Shown here: piece by piece, positions 1 to 6,022 of the stretch
Numbering within the stretch: position 1 is the first letter of the stretch
How the letters are laid out: each line of letters opens with the position of its first letter
Assembly (NCBI GenBank): GCA_020217265.1
Contig: JAIWOS010000209.1
Coordinates: 1 to 6,022 of the forward strand
Direction of reading: 5' to 3'
DNA: 6,022 bases
Source: Thiobacillus sp.
Lineage (GTDB): Bacteria > Pseudomonadota > Gammaproteobacteria > Burkholderiales > Thiobacillaceae
The notes under the pieces: model-generated
Seen by the model: only the letters and a program-made list of their open reading frames with translations
The model's database searches: none
What the model was told of the DNA's origin: nothing
Program-made: the position numbers and the translations under genes

Positions 1-271
1 CCACCTCGGTCAGCGCGGCGGCGCCGGCGCGCACCTCGACCGCGATCTTCGCTTCGGCCAGCCGCGCGCGCAGTGCGTCGGCCGCGGCGGCGTCGTTCAT
101 CACCGCCACCCGCGGGCGATGCACGCGGCACTGCTCGGCCATGCGCTCGACCTGGGTGGCGCCGGTGAGCGCAAAGATTTCGAAGCGATCCGGATGACGC
201 GCCACCACGTCGAGCGTGTTCACGCCGATGGTGCCGGTGGCGCCGAGGACGGTGAGTACGCGCGGTGTCAT
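1..271 (-). CDS. dxr: 1-deoxy-D-xylulose 5-phosphate reductoisomerase, N-terminal part
   Basis: Partial gene: the ATG is at 271-269 and the frame stays open to the window edge, giving 90 codons of a protein that is normally about 390-400 residues. Dxr converts DXP to 2-C-methyl-D-erythritol 4-phosphate with NADPH, the committed step of the MEP isoprenoid pathway, in the cytosol. The visible part begins MTPRVLTVLGATGTIGVNTL and continues with DVVARHPDRF and a VERMAEQC segment, which matches the Rossmann NADPH-binding start of Dxr. The dinucleotide loop reads GATGTIG (residues 10-16) where GSTGSIG is the common form. The start overlaps the cdsA stop as ATGA, and GGAG at 283-280 lies 8 nt upstream inside cdsA, so translation is probably coupled. 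It supplies precursor for the isoprenoid carrier made by uppS two genes upstream. The catalytic and metal-binding residues lie outside the window. Confidence 0.93.
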   Translation of the reverse strand, partial: MTPRVLTVLGATGTIGVNTLDVVARHPDRFEIFALTGATQVERMAEQCRVHRPRVAVMNDAAAADALRARLAEAKIAVEVRAGAAALTEV

Positions 272-1074
272 GCGGACCGCTCCAGCCACAGCAGAATGCC
301 CGCCGCCACGGGCAGGGTCGCGGTCAGCGCGTCGACGCGGTCGAGCACGCCGCCGTGGCCGGGCAGCAGGTCGCCGCTGTCCTTCAGACCCGCCAGGCGC
401 TTGATCCAGGATTCGAACAGGTCGCCCAGCACCGACAGGTAGAGCAGACCGGCCACCACGGCTGCCAGCGAAAGCGCGGGCATGCCGGTCGCGGCGGAGA
501 GCACCCCGGCATACACGGCGAGCGCAGCAAGCGCGCCCAGCACGCCCTCCCAGGTCTTGCCCGGGCTGATCGCCGGCGCGAGCTTGTGGCGGCCGAACAG
601 GCGGCCAGCGGCGAAGGCCGCGGTGTCGGCGATCCAGGCGATGGCGAGCGTGCCGAGCAATACCCCAGGACCGCGCGCGTGCAGATAGGCCAGCGCAGCC
701 CAGGTCGGCAGCAGCAGAACGACACCGACCGCGGCGCGCACGAGCGGGTGCCCGGCGCGCCAGCGGCCCAGCAACCACAGCGGCGCGACGAGCAGCCAGA
801 AGCCGGCCGCCAGCACAAAGAGTCCGGTCTGGAAAGCGGGCCAGCCGCTTGCCAGCGCCGGCGGCAGGGCGAGCGCGACGGCCGCGAGCAACAGTGCATA
901 GACACGCGCCAGTCGCAACGGAAACGCGGAGAGACGCGCCCATTCGTAGGCCGCCAGGCCGACGATGCCGGCGATCAGGATTTGCCACAGCCAGCCAGGC
1001 GCCCACACGACCGCGGGAACGAATACGGCCAGCAGGACGAGCGCGGTAAGCACGCGGCGGACGAGGGGCGTCAT
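268..1074 (-). CDS. cdsA: Phosphatidate cytidylyltransferase (CDP-diacylglycerol synthase)
   Basis: Encodes 268 residues, slightly shorter than E. coli CdsA (285). The enzyme transfers CMP from CTP to phosphatidic acid, giving CDP-diacylglycerol, the precursor of all major phospholipids, in the inner membrane. The protein is strongly hydrophobic, with several membrane segments (roughly 9-24, 29-46, 58-75, 84-103, 113-131, 136-156, 176-195 and 201-218). The CDP-diglyceride synthetase signature runs from S222 to D248 and includes IKR, KDSGD, PGHGG and DRVD. A second conserved block, D150 to G178, contains SPGKTWEG. The start chosen is the ATG at 1074, which places MTPLVRRVL before the first membrane helix; the longer open frame reaches back inside uppS and is unlikely. 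No clear Shine-Dalgarno sequence precedes this ATG. The gene lies 25 bp after uppS and overlaps dxr by 4 bp. Confidence 0.96.
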   Translation of the reverse strand: MTPLVRRVLTALVLLAVFVPAVVWAPGWLWQILIAGIVGLAAYEWARLSAFPLRLARVYALLLAAVALALPPALASGWPAFQTGLFVLAAGFWLLVAPLWLLGRWRAGHPLVRAAVGVVLLLPTWAALAYLHARGPGVLLGTLAIAWIADTAAFAAGRLFGRHKLAPAISPGKTWEGVLGALAALAVYAGVLSAATGMPALSLAAVVAGLLYLSVLGDLFESWIKRLAGLKDSGDLLPGHGGVLDRVDALTATLPVAAGILLWLERSA

Positions 1075-1099
1075 GCGTCGGGGCGTGCTTGCGGAAAAA

Positions 1100-1843
<744 letters not shown>

Positions 1844-1853
1844 GGGCGCGCGC

Positions 1854-2423
1854 TCAGACTGCGAGCAGGTCCTTTTCTTTTTCGGCCAGCAGCTTGTCGA
1901 TCTCGCCGATGTACTTGTCGGTGAGTTTCTGCACCTCGTCCTGGGTGCGGCGCTCCTCGTCCTCGGTCGCGGTCTTGGCCTTGACCATGTCCTTCAGCGC
2001 GGCGTTGGCGTCGCGGCGAATGTTGCGCATCGCGACGCGGGCGTTCTCGGCCTCGCCGCGCACGACCTTGATGAGATCGCGGCGGCGTTCCTCGGTCAAC
2101 GCCGGCATCGGCACGCGGATCACCTCGCCATGCGTCGCCGGATTCAGGCCCAGGTCGCCGTCGCGAATCGCCTTCTCGATCTTGCCGACCATGTTCTTTT
2201 CGTAAGGCTGCACCTGGAGCGTGCGCGCATCGGCCAGCGACACGTTGGCCACCTGCGGCACCGGCGTGGGGTTACCGTAGTAATCGACCATCACATGGTC
2301 GAGGATGCCGGTGTGCGCCCGACCGGTACGCACCTTGGCGAGATCGTTCTTCAACGCCTCCAGCGACTTGGTCATCTTCTGCTCGGCGGCTTTCTTGATG
2401 TCGGCGATGCTGTTTTCAGCCAT
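1854..2423 (-). CDS. frr: Ribosome recycling factor
   Basis: Encodes 189 residues (E. coli RRF has 185). With EF-G, RRF splits post-termination 70S ribosomes into subunits so they can start again. Both domains are seen: the helical domain I is formed by about residues 1-30 and 105-189, and the small domain II by about 31-104. Conserved blocks are KVRTGRA (30-36), the YYG-PTP segment (49-54), DLGLNP (90-95), LTEERR (109-114) and RNIRRDAN (133-140). The ATG at 2423 is chosen over an in-frame GTG two codons earlier because the Shine-Dalgarno GAGGAG (2434-2429) sits 5 nt before the ATG and overlaps that GTG. The pyrH stop also lies inside the Shine-Dalgarno region, with 9 bp between genes, so termination of pyrH and initiation of frr share the same ground. 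uppS follows after 10 bp. Confidence 0.98.
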   Translation of the reverse strand: MAENSIADIKKAAEQKMTKSLEALKNDLAKVRTGRAHTGILDHVMVDYYGNPTPVPQVANVSLADARTLQVQPYEKNMVGKIEKAIRDGDLGLNPATHGEVIRVPMPALTEERRRDLIKVVRGEAENARVAMRNIRRDANAALKDMVKAKTATEDEERRTQDEVQKLTDKYIGEIDKLLAEKEKDLLAV

Positions 2424-2432
2424 GTTCACTCC

Positions 2433-3158
2433 TCAGTTCAGGGTCACCCGCGTGCCCTCGTCCCCGCCCGTCACCACGCGCTTCAGCGCGCCGGGCTTGA
2501 AGACGTTGAACACGACAAGCGACAGGTTCTGTTCGCGGCACAAGGCGAACGCGGCGGTATCGAGCACGCCCAGGTTTTTCGCGATCGCCTCGTCGAAGGT
2601 GAGCGTGGCGTAGCGGGTCGCGCTCGCGTCCTTCTTCGGGTCCGCGCTGTACACGCCGTCGACCTTGGTCGCCTTCAAGAGCAGGTCGGCGCCGATCTCG
2701 GCCGCACGCAAGGCGGCGGCGGTATCGGTGGTAAAGAACGGGTTGCCGGTGCCGCCGCCGAAAATGACCACGCGGCCGGCCTCGAGCTCGCGCACGGCGG
2801 CGTCGCGCTCGAAGGCTTCGCCGACGTGGGCGATGGCGACCGCGGTCTGCACCCGCGCGTCGACCCCGGCCTGCATCAGCGCATCCTTCAGCGCCAGCGC
2901 GTTCATCACGGTAGCGAGCATGCCCATCGCATCCGCGGTCGCGCGGTTCATGCCGGACAAGGCGCCGGTCGCGCCGCGGAACAGGTTGCCGCCGCCGACG
3001 ACGATGCCGACCTGCACGCCCAGCGCCGTCACCTCGCGGATCTGGGCGACAAAACCGGCGAGGGTGTCTGCGTGGTAGCCGAAACTGTCCGGCCCCATCA
3101 AGGCCTCGCCGGAGAGCTTCAGAAGGATGCGGCGTGGCCGCGCGGCGTCCGGGGCCAT
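2433..3158 (-). CDS. pyrH: Uridylate (UMP) kinase
   Basis: Encodes 241 residues, the same length as E. coli PyrH. It phosphorylates UMP to UDP with ATP, in pyrimidine nucleotide supply, as a cytosolic hexamer of the amino acid kinase fold. Visible motifs are the phosphate-binding LLKLSGEAL near residues 12-20, the glycine-rich [10 protein letters not shown] (53-62), [10 protein letters not shown] (77-86), the UMP-binding [11 protein letters not shown] (135-145), and [17 protein letters not shown] (160-177) that contacts ATP. The C-terminal [12 protein letters not shown] block is also typical. The ATG at 3158 gives an N-terminus that aligns in length with E. coli PyrH. It comes only 6 bp after the tsf stop and has no convincing Shine-Dalgarno sequence (the nearest AGG is 11 nt away), which suggests translational coupling to tsf. 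The family is known for feedback inhibition by UTP. Confidence 0.98.
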   Translation of the reverse strand: MAPDAARPRRILLKLSGEALMGPDSFGYHADTLAGFVAQIREVTALGVQVGIVVGGGNLFRGATGALSGMNRATADAMGMLATVMNALALKDALMQAGVDARVQTAVAIAHVGEAFERDAAVRELEAGRVVIFGGGTGNPFFTTDTAAALRAAEIGADLLLKATKVDGVYSADPKKDASATRYATLTFDEAIAKNLGVLDTAAFALCREQNLSLVVFNVFKPGALKRVVTGGDEGTRVTLN

Positions 3159-3164
3159 CCGGGC

Positions 3165-4037
3165 TCAGACCTGGGCAGCAGCCGCCACTTCGGCGGCGAA
3201 GTCGGTGACCTTCTTCTCGATGCCCTCGCCCACCACGTACATGGTGAAGCCATGGCACTGCGAATTCTTCGACTTCAGCACCTGCTCGACGGTCTGCTTG
3301 TCGTCCTTGACGAAGGGCTGCGACAGCAGGGTGACTTCCTTCAGGAACTTCTGCACCGTGCCTTCGGCGATCTTCTCCAGCATGGCTTCCGGCTTGCCGG
3401 CTTCCTTGGCCTTCTCGATGGCGACGCGGCGTTCCGTCTCGATGAGTTCCTGCGGCACGCCGGAGGCGTCGAGCGACTTGGGCTTGGACGCGGCGATGTG
3501 CATGGCGATGTCGCGGGCGATGCCCTCGTCGCCCGACACGTCGACCAGCACGCCGATCTTGTTGCCGTGGATGTAGCTGGCGAACTTGCCGGTGGCATCC
3601 AGACGCACGAAGCGGCGGATCGACATGTTCTCGCCGATCTTGCCGACCAGTTCGGTGCGGAAGGCCTCGACCGTGGTGCCGCGGTAGGGCATGGCGGACA
3701 GCGCGGCCACGTCGGCCGGGCTGTCGGACAGCACCATTTCCGCGAGCGCGTTGGAAAGCGCCAGGAAGTCGTCGTTCTTGGCGACGAAGTCGGTTTCGCA
3801 GTTCACTTCGACCATCGCGGCGGACTTGCCGTCGGCGGCGATCGCGATCGTCACCACGCCTTCGGCGGCGACGCGGCCGGCCGTTTTCGCGGCCTTGTTG
3901 CCGAAGCGCACGCGCAGGATTTCCTCGGCCTTCTGCATGTCGCCGCCAGCTTCGGACAGCGCCTTCTTGCAGTCCATCATCGGCGCGTCGGTTTTTTCGC
4001 GCAGGTCCTTGACCATGCTTGCAGTGATTTCAGCCAT
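3165..4037 (-). CDS. tsf: Elongation factor Ts
   Basis: Encodes 290 residues (E. coli EF-Ts has 282). EF-Ts is the nucleotide exchange factor that releases GDP from EF-Tu. The N-terminal UBA-like domain (about 1-55) carries [16 protein letters not shown], where many other bacteria have [12 protein letters not shown]. The core domain contains [13 protein letters not shown]83 and F84 are the residues that enter EF-Tu near its Mg site. A conserved [12 protein letters not shown] block follows in the core. The C-terminal part has the [15 protein letters not shown] segment and ends in an alanine-rich tail. The ATG at 4037 is well supported: GGGAG at 4048-4044 lies 6 nt upstream. It follows rpsB after a 116-bp spacer with two hairpins, as expected for the conserved rpsB-tsf pair, and precedes pyrH by 6 bp. 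Confidence 0.98.
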   Translation of the reverse strand: MAEITASMVKDLREKTDAPMMDCKKALSEAGGDMQKAEEILRVRFGNKAAKTAGRVAAEGVVTIAIAADGKSAAMVEVNCETDFVAKNDDFLALSNALAEMVLSDSPADVAALSAMPYRGTTVEAFRTELVGKIGENMSIRRFVRLDATGKFASYIHGNKIGVLVDVSGDEGIARDIAMHIAASKPKSLDASGVPQELIETERRVAIEKAKEAGKPEAMLEKIAEGTVQKFLKEVTLLSQPFVKDDKQTVEQVLKSKNSQCHGFTMYVVGEGIEKKVTDFAAEVAAAAQV

Positions 4038-4084
4038 TTCCTACTCCCAAAAGTTCAGTTCAAACCAGCTACCCAATATGGAAA

Positions 4085-4102
4085 GAGGGGCACACGCCCC
4101 TC
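4085..4102 (-). terminator. Weak terminator-like hairpin before tsf
   Basis: A perfect 7-bp GC-rich stem with a 4-nt loop is followed on the minus strand by only three T residues (4084-4082) and then CC. The stem is terminator-like, but the short T run argues for partial read-through, which tsf and all the downstream genes would need. It may instead mark an mRNA end or processing point. Confidence 0.3.
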
Positions 4103-4113
4103 CCCGAATGCGC

Positions 4114-4134
4114 CGCCGGGAGGAGCTCCCGGCG
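4114..4134 (-). other. Perfect 9-bp stem-loop just after rpsB
   Basis: CGCCGGGAG and CTCCCGGCG are separated by 3 nt (loop GAG on the plus strand, CTC in the transcript). The stem begins 19 nt after the rpsB stop codon and has no T run behind it, so it is not a standard terminator. It could protect the 3' end of the rpsB message or act in processing. A dispersed repeat cannot be excluded from one window. Confidence 0.45.
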
Positions 4135-4153
4135 ACATGACGGCGTGTCGCGC

Positions 4154-4897
4154 TTACTCGGCCGCGACGCCGCCTTCTTCCTCGATCTCGATGAATTCCT
4201 CGCCGCCGACGATCTCGCCAATCACCTGCGCCCGGCCTTCGAGCACGGCGTCAGCCATGCCACGGGCATACAGGCGGATGGCGCGCGCCGAGTCGTCGTT
4301 GCCGGGAATGACGTAGTCCACGCCGTCCGGGCTGTTGTTGGTATCGACCACGCCGATCACCGGAATGCCGAGTTTTTTGGCTTCGGTGACGGTACCCTTC
4401 TGGTAGCCCACGTCGATGATGAAGATCGCGTCAGGCAGGCCGCCCATTTCGCGGATGCCGCCCAGGCTGCGGTTGAGCTTGTCGACTTCGCGCTGCACGG
4501 TCAGGATTTCCTTCTTCGACAGGCGGCCCGGCTCGTTCAACTGGGCTTCCAGGTCGTTCAGGCGCTTGATCGACTGTTTGACGGTCTTGAAGTTGGTCAG
4601 CATGCCGCCCAGCCAGCGCTGATCGACGTAGGGCATGCCGGCGCGCTGCGCTTCCTCGCGCACGATGTCGCGCGCGGCGCGCTTGGTACCGACGAACAGC
4701 ACGGTGCCCTTGTTGGCGGCGAGCTGGCGCACGAATTTCTGCGCTTCCTGGAACAGCGGCAGCGATTTTTCCAGGTTGACGATATGAATCTTGTTGCGCG
4801 AACCGAAGATGAACGGCGCCATCTTGGGGTTCCAGAAACGGGTCTGGTGGCCGAAGTGGACACCGGCTTCCAGCATTTGACGCATGGTGACGGACAT
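4154..4897 (-). CDS. rpsB: 30S ribosomal protein S2
   Basis: Encodes 247 residues, a normal length for bacterial S2. S2 binds late on the 30S subunit between head and body and helps to place S1. The N-terminus [20 protein letters not shown] and the following WNPKM-PFIFG block are family hallmarks. Further conserved parts are [11 protein letters not shown] (67-77), [13 protein letters not shown] (93-105), the PDAIFIIDV block (155-163), [18 protein letters not shown] (178-195) and [11 protein letters not shown] (197-207). The C-terminus is acidic and alanine-ended. The ATG at 4897 is set by a full TAAGGAG Shine-Dalgarno sequence (4910-4904) 6 nt upstream. An in-frame extension to 5092 is rejected because the promoter lies inside it. 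As first gene of the operon with a structured leader, it is the likely target of autoregulation by S2, which is known for E. coli rpsB-tsf. Confidence 0.98.
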   Translation of the reverse strand: MSVTMRQMLEAGVHFGHQTRFWNPKMAPFIFGSRNKIHIVNLEKSLPLFQEAQKFVRQLAANKGTVLFVGTKRAARDIVREEAQRAGMPYVDQRWLGGMLTNFKTVKQSIKRLNDLEAQLNEPGRLSKKEILTVQREVDKLNRSLGGIREMGGLPDAIFIIDVGYQKGTVTEAKKLGIPVIGVVDTNNSPDGVDYVIPGNDDSARAIRLYARGMADAVLEGRAQVIGEIVGGEEFIEIEEEGGVAAE

Positions 4898-4903
4898 GAA
4901 ATT

Positions 4904-4910
4904 CTCCTTA
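4904..4910 (-). promoter_or_regulatory. Consensus ribosome binding site of rpsB
   Basis: TAAGGAG lies 6 nt before the ATG and is the strongest Shine-Dalgarno sequence in the window. It fixes the rpsB start. Its first three bases belong to a perfect 9-bp helix with 4966-4974, so access to it may be controlled. Confidence 0.9.
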
Positions 4911-4991
4911 AAGGGTTGAGCCTCCACCCGCCAGCAGCCGCGCGCCTGCGATTCGGCGTGCGGCCACCCTTTAACGGCGGGTGTGCGTATT

Positions 4992-5011
4992 TGTCCGAAC
5001 CATTTCGGACA
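4992..5011. promoter_or_regulatory. Perfect 8-bp inverted repeat at the rpsB transcript start
   Basis: TGTCCGAA and TTCGGACA are separated by 4 nt. The repeat starts 7 bp after the rpsB -10 box, covering about +1 to +20. It can be a DNA operator for a dimeric regulator or the 5' stem-loop of the rpsB mRNA, which would protect the 5' end. I do not recognise it as the box of a known regulator. Confidence 0.5.
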
Positions 5012-5018
5012 GCCCGCG

Positions 5019-5047
5019 ATTGTAATGGGGCCGGGCTGCTTTTTCAA
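5019..5047 (-). promoter_or_regulatory. sigma70 promoter of the rpsB operon
   Basis: The -35 box TTGAAA (5047-5042) and -10 box TACAAT (5024-5019) are separated by exactly 17 bp; each box has five of six consensus bases. The discriminator after the -10 box is CGCGGG (5018-5013), GC-rich as in ribosomal promoters subject to stringent control. Initiation is expected near G5013 or G5010. No AT-rich UP element is seen upstream of the -35 box. Confidence 0.8.
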
Positions 5048-5076
5048 GGCGACCCTGACGCATTCGGGGGATTCGC

Positions 5077-5104
5077 TTGTCGCCGGGAGCACGCGAGATA
5101 GAAT
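5077..5104 (+). promoter_or_regulatory. Probable promoter of map
   Basis: TAGAAT (5099-5104) matches five of six -10 bases, with a weaker -35 candidate TTGTCG (5077-5082) 16 bp upstream. This predicts a start near 5111 and a leader of only about 23 nt. The two divergent -35 boxes are 29 bp apart, so the polymerases at rpsB and map may compete or share a regulator. Confidence 0.5.
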
Positions 5105-5133
5105 GCTGCTTCAGGTTTCAATCTCACCGCCCC

Positions 5134-5943
5134 ATGACCGTCACCATCAAAACCGGCAGCGAAATCGAAGGCATGCGCGTGGCCGGCCGGCTCGCCTCCG
5201 AAGTGCTCGACTACATCACGCCCTTCGTCAAACCCGGCATCACCACCGGCGAGCTCGACCGCCTGTGCCACGACTACATGGTCAACGTGCAGGGCACGAT
5301 TCCGGCCCCGCTCAATTACGCGCCCTCCGGCCACACGCCGTATCCCAAGTCGATCTGCACCTCGGTCAACAACCAGGTCTGCCACGGCGTGCCCGGCGAC
5401 AAGGTGCTGAAAAGCGGCGACATCGTGAACCTCGACATCACCGTGATCAAGGATGGCTGGCACGGCGACACCAGCCGCATGTTCGCGGTGGGCGAAGCCT
5501 CGGTCCAGGCGAAGCGGCTGATGCAGGTGACCTACGAAGCAATGTGGGTGGGCATCGCCAAGGTCAAGCCCGGCGTGCGCCTGGGCGACATCGGCCACGC
5601 CATCCAGCACTTTGCCGAGAACCACGGCTACAGCGTGGTGCGAGAATTCTGCGGCCACGGCATCGGTCGCAATTTCCACGAGGATCCGCAGGTGCTGCAC
5701 TACGGCAAGCCCGGTACCGGCCTCGTGCTGGAACCCGGCATGACCTTCACCATCGAGCCCATGATCAACGCCGGCCGCCGCGACATCCGCCAGTTGCCGG
5801 ACGGCTGGACCATCGTCACCAAGGACCGCAGCCTGTCGGCACAGTGGGAACACACCGTGCTGGTCACCGCCGACGGTTACGAAGTCCTCACCGTTTCCGC
5901 CGGCAGCCCGGCCGTGCCCGACCGCGTCCGCCAGGCCGCGTGA
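5134..5943 (+). CDS. map: Methionine aminopeptidase, type I
   Basis: Encodes 269 residues (E. coli Map has 264). It removes the initiator methionine from new proteins at the ribosome exit when the second residue is small. The start MTVTIKTGSEIEGMRVAGRL aligns with other type I enzymes, so the ATG at 5134 is chosen over a TTG at 5077 that falls in the promoter. All five metal ligands are visible: D101 (NLDIT), D112 (HGDTS), H175 (CGHGIGR), E208 (TIEPM) and E239 (WEHT), and the substrate-binding His is H84 (VCHG). A loop near 62-68 (YAPSGHT) makes the protein four residues longer than E. coli Map before H84. No good Shine-Dalgarno sequence precedes the ATG, and the predicted leader is short. 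The stop overlaps the next frame as GTGA. Divergent placement from rpsB and the following glnD match the E. coli order. Confidence 0.97.
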   Translation: MTVTIKTGSEIEGMRVAGRLASEVLDYITPFVKPGITTGELDRLCHDYMVNVQGTIPAPLNYAPSGHTPYPKSICTSVNNQVCHGVPGDKVLKSGDIVNLDITVIKDGWHGDTSRMFAVGEASVQAKRLMQVTYEAMWVGIAKVKPGVRLGDIGHAIQHFAENHGYSVVREFCGHGIGRNFHEDPQVLHYGKPGTGLVLEPGMTFTIEPMINAGRRDIRQLPDGWTIVTKDRSLSAQWEHTVLVTADGYEVLTVSAGSPAVPDRVRQAA

Positions 5944-6022
5944 ATGCCGCGCCAGTCGCCGACCTGCGCGACCGGCTGAAGTCCGGGCGGGCGGCGCTGG
6001 CTGCCCGCTGGCGCGAACGCCC
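5940..6022 (+). CDS. glnD: Probable [protein-PII] uridylyltransferase GlnD, N-terminal start
   Basis: A GTG at 5940, overlapping the map stop as GTGA, opens a frame that stays open to the window edge (27 codons and 2 bases). The peptide begins MNAAPVADLRDRLKSGRAAL and ends in an Arg-rich stretch, which looks like the N-terminal amphipathic helix of betaproteobacterial GlnD. GlnD uridylylates and de-uridylylates PII proteins in response to glutamine, controlling nitrogen assimilation. The call rests mainly on the conserved map-glnD order, because the nucleotidyltransferase, HD and ACT domains all lie outside the window. An ATG at 5944 in another frame meets a stop after 11 codons and is not a rival. 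Confidence 0.6.
   Translation, partial: MNAAPVADLRDRLKSGRAALAARWRER

Larger units (their letters stand above)
4038..4153 (-). promoter_or_regulatory. rpsB-tsf intercistronic spacer with two hairpins
   Basis: This 116-bp spacer is by far the largest gap inside the operon. In transcript order it first holds a perfect 9-bp stem with a 3-nt loop (4134-4126 pairs with 4122-4114), then a perfect 7-bp stem GAGGGGC/GCCCCTC with the loop GTGT (4102-4096 pairs with 4091-4085). The second stem is followed by TTTCC rather than a real T run, so it is at best a weak intrinsic terminator. Candidate roles are partial attenuation, RNase processing or mRNA stabilisation, any of which could set the S2 to EF-Ts ratio. 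I see no convincing separate promoter for tsf here. The structures are seen directly; the roles are inferred. Confidence 0.55.
4898..5013 (-). ncRNA. Structured rpsB mRNA leader (candidate S2-responsive element)
   Basis: The predicted leader is about 115 nt. In transcript order it contains a 5' hairpin (5011-4992, 8 bp); segment A, CACCCGCC (4983-4976); segment B, TTAAAGGGT (4974-4966); an internal hairpin (4964-4937, 5 bp, one A-C mismatch, 4 bp, 8-nt loop); segment A', GGCGGGTG (4932-4925); and segment B', ACCCTTTAA (4916-4908), whose last three bases are the TAA of the TAAGGAG Shine-Dalgarno sequence. A pairs perfectly with A' and B with B', and the order A-B-A'-B' makes a pseudoknot. The E. 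coli leader at this same place (t44 RNA, the rpsB leader) mediates S2 feedback. I infer the same role here; the structure itself has not been computed. Confidence 0.6.

Noticed and set aside
2424..2429. GTG start of frr two codons upstream
   Set aside because: The GTG overlaps the Shine-Dalgarno GAGGAG, which serves the ATG at 2423.
2130..4316. A 728-codon open frame on the plus strand opposite frr, pyrH, tsf and the end of rpsB
   Set aside because: The opposite strand carries four well-conserved genes. The frame is open because GC-rich codon use removes stops in the antisense phase, and its His/Arg/Gly-rich product has no recognisable domain.
4990..5013. LexA-type box at the rpsB start, from CTGT and ACA near the ends of the repeat
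   Set aside because: The spacing between the half-sites does not fit the CTGT-N8-ACAG pattern.
5081..5089. Second copy of CGCCGGGAG, also present in the rpsB-tsf hairpin (4114-4122)
   Set aside because: A 9-base GC-rich match is expected by chance at this composition and has no paired arm here.
4898..5092. N-terminal extension of S2 by 65 residues to an ATG at 5092
   Set aside because: The extension contains the rpsB promoter and leader, the family starts at MSVTMRQ, and TAAGGAG is placed exactly for the ATG at 4897.
4145..5101. A 318-codon plus-strand frame opposite rpsB and its leader
   Set aside because: It is an antisense shadow of rpsB that also runs across the divergent promoter region.
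5077..5133. N-terminal extension of methionine aminopeptidase from a TTG at 5077
   Set aside because: It lies over the predicted map promoter, and the family N-terminus aligns from the ATG at 5134.

Overview
The window is a piece of core chromosome from a GC-rich Gram-negative bacterium. Protein sequences and gene order point to a betaproteobacterium, most likely of the Rhodocyclales (Thauera/Azoarcus type). That placement rests on my recall of family sequences, for example the EF-Ts start [20 protein letters not shown] and the four-residue insertion in methionine aminopeptidase, and not on a search. No mobile element, tRNA, rRNA, CRISPR array or accessory gene is visible, and coding density is very high.

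The minus strand carries one long operon, read from right to left: rpsB (S2), tsf (EF-Ts), pyrH (UMP kinase), frr (ribosome recycling factor), uppS (undecaprenyl diphosphate synthase), cdsA (CDP-diacylglycerol synthase) and the first 90 codons of dxr (DXP reductoisomerase), which leaves the window at base 1. This is the classic proteobacterial order. It joins translation factors to nucleotide supply, then to the isoprenoid carrier and phospholipid precursor steps. Genes after tsf are packed with gaps of 6, 9, 10 and 25 bp and a 4-bp ATGA overlap (cdsA/dxr). Several starts lack a good Shine-Dalgarno sequence, so translational coupling is likely.

The plus strand carries map (methionine aminopeptidase), divergent from rpsB, followed by a 4-bp GTGA overlap with an open frame that runs off the right edge and is probably the start of glnD. 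Map removes the initiator Met from new proteins, so the divergent pair joins two translation functions.

The most informative non-coding DNA is the 236-bp rpsB/map divergent region (4898-5133). It holds a near-consensus sigma70 promoter for rpsB (TTGAAA, 17 bp, TACAAT) with a GC-rich discriminator, a perfect 8-bp inverted repeat at the predicted transcript start, and a leader of about 115 nt. In that leader two perfect interleaved helices (8 and 9 bp) would form a pseudoknot whose second helix takes in the first bases of the rpsB Shine-Dalgarno sequence. This is the expected place for S2 autoregulation. The 116-bp rpsB-tsf spacer holds two perfect hairpins that may attenuate or stabilise the transcript. 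I see no new multi-gene system; the RNA elements are the parts worth checking.
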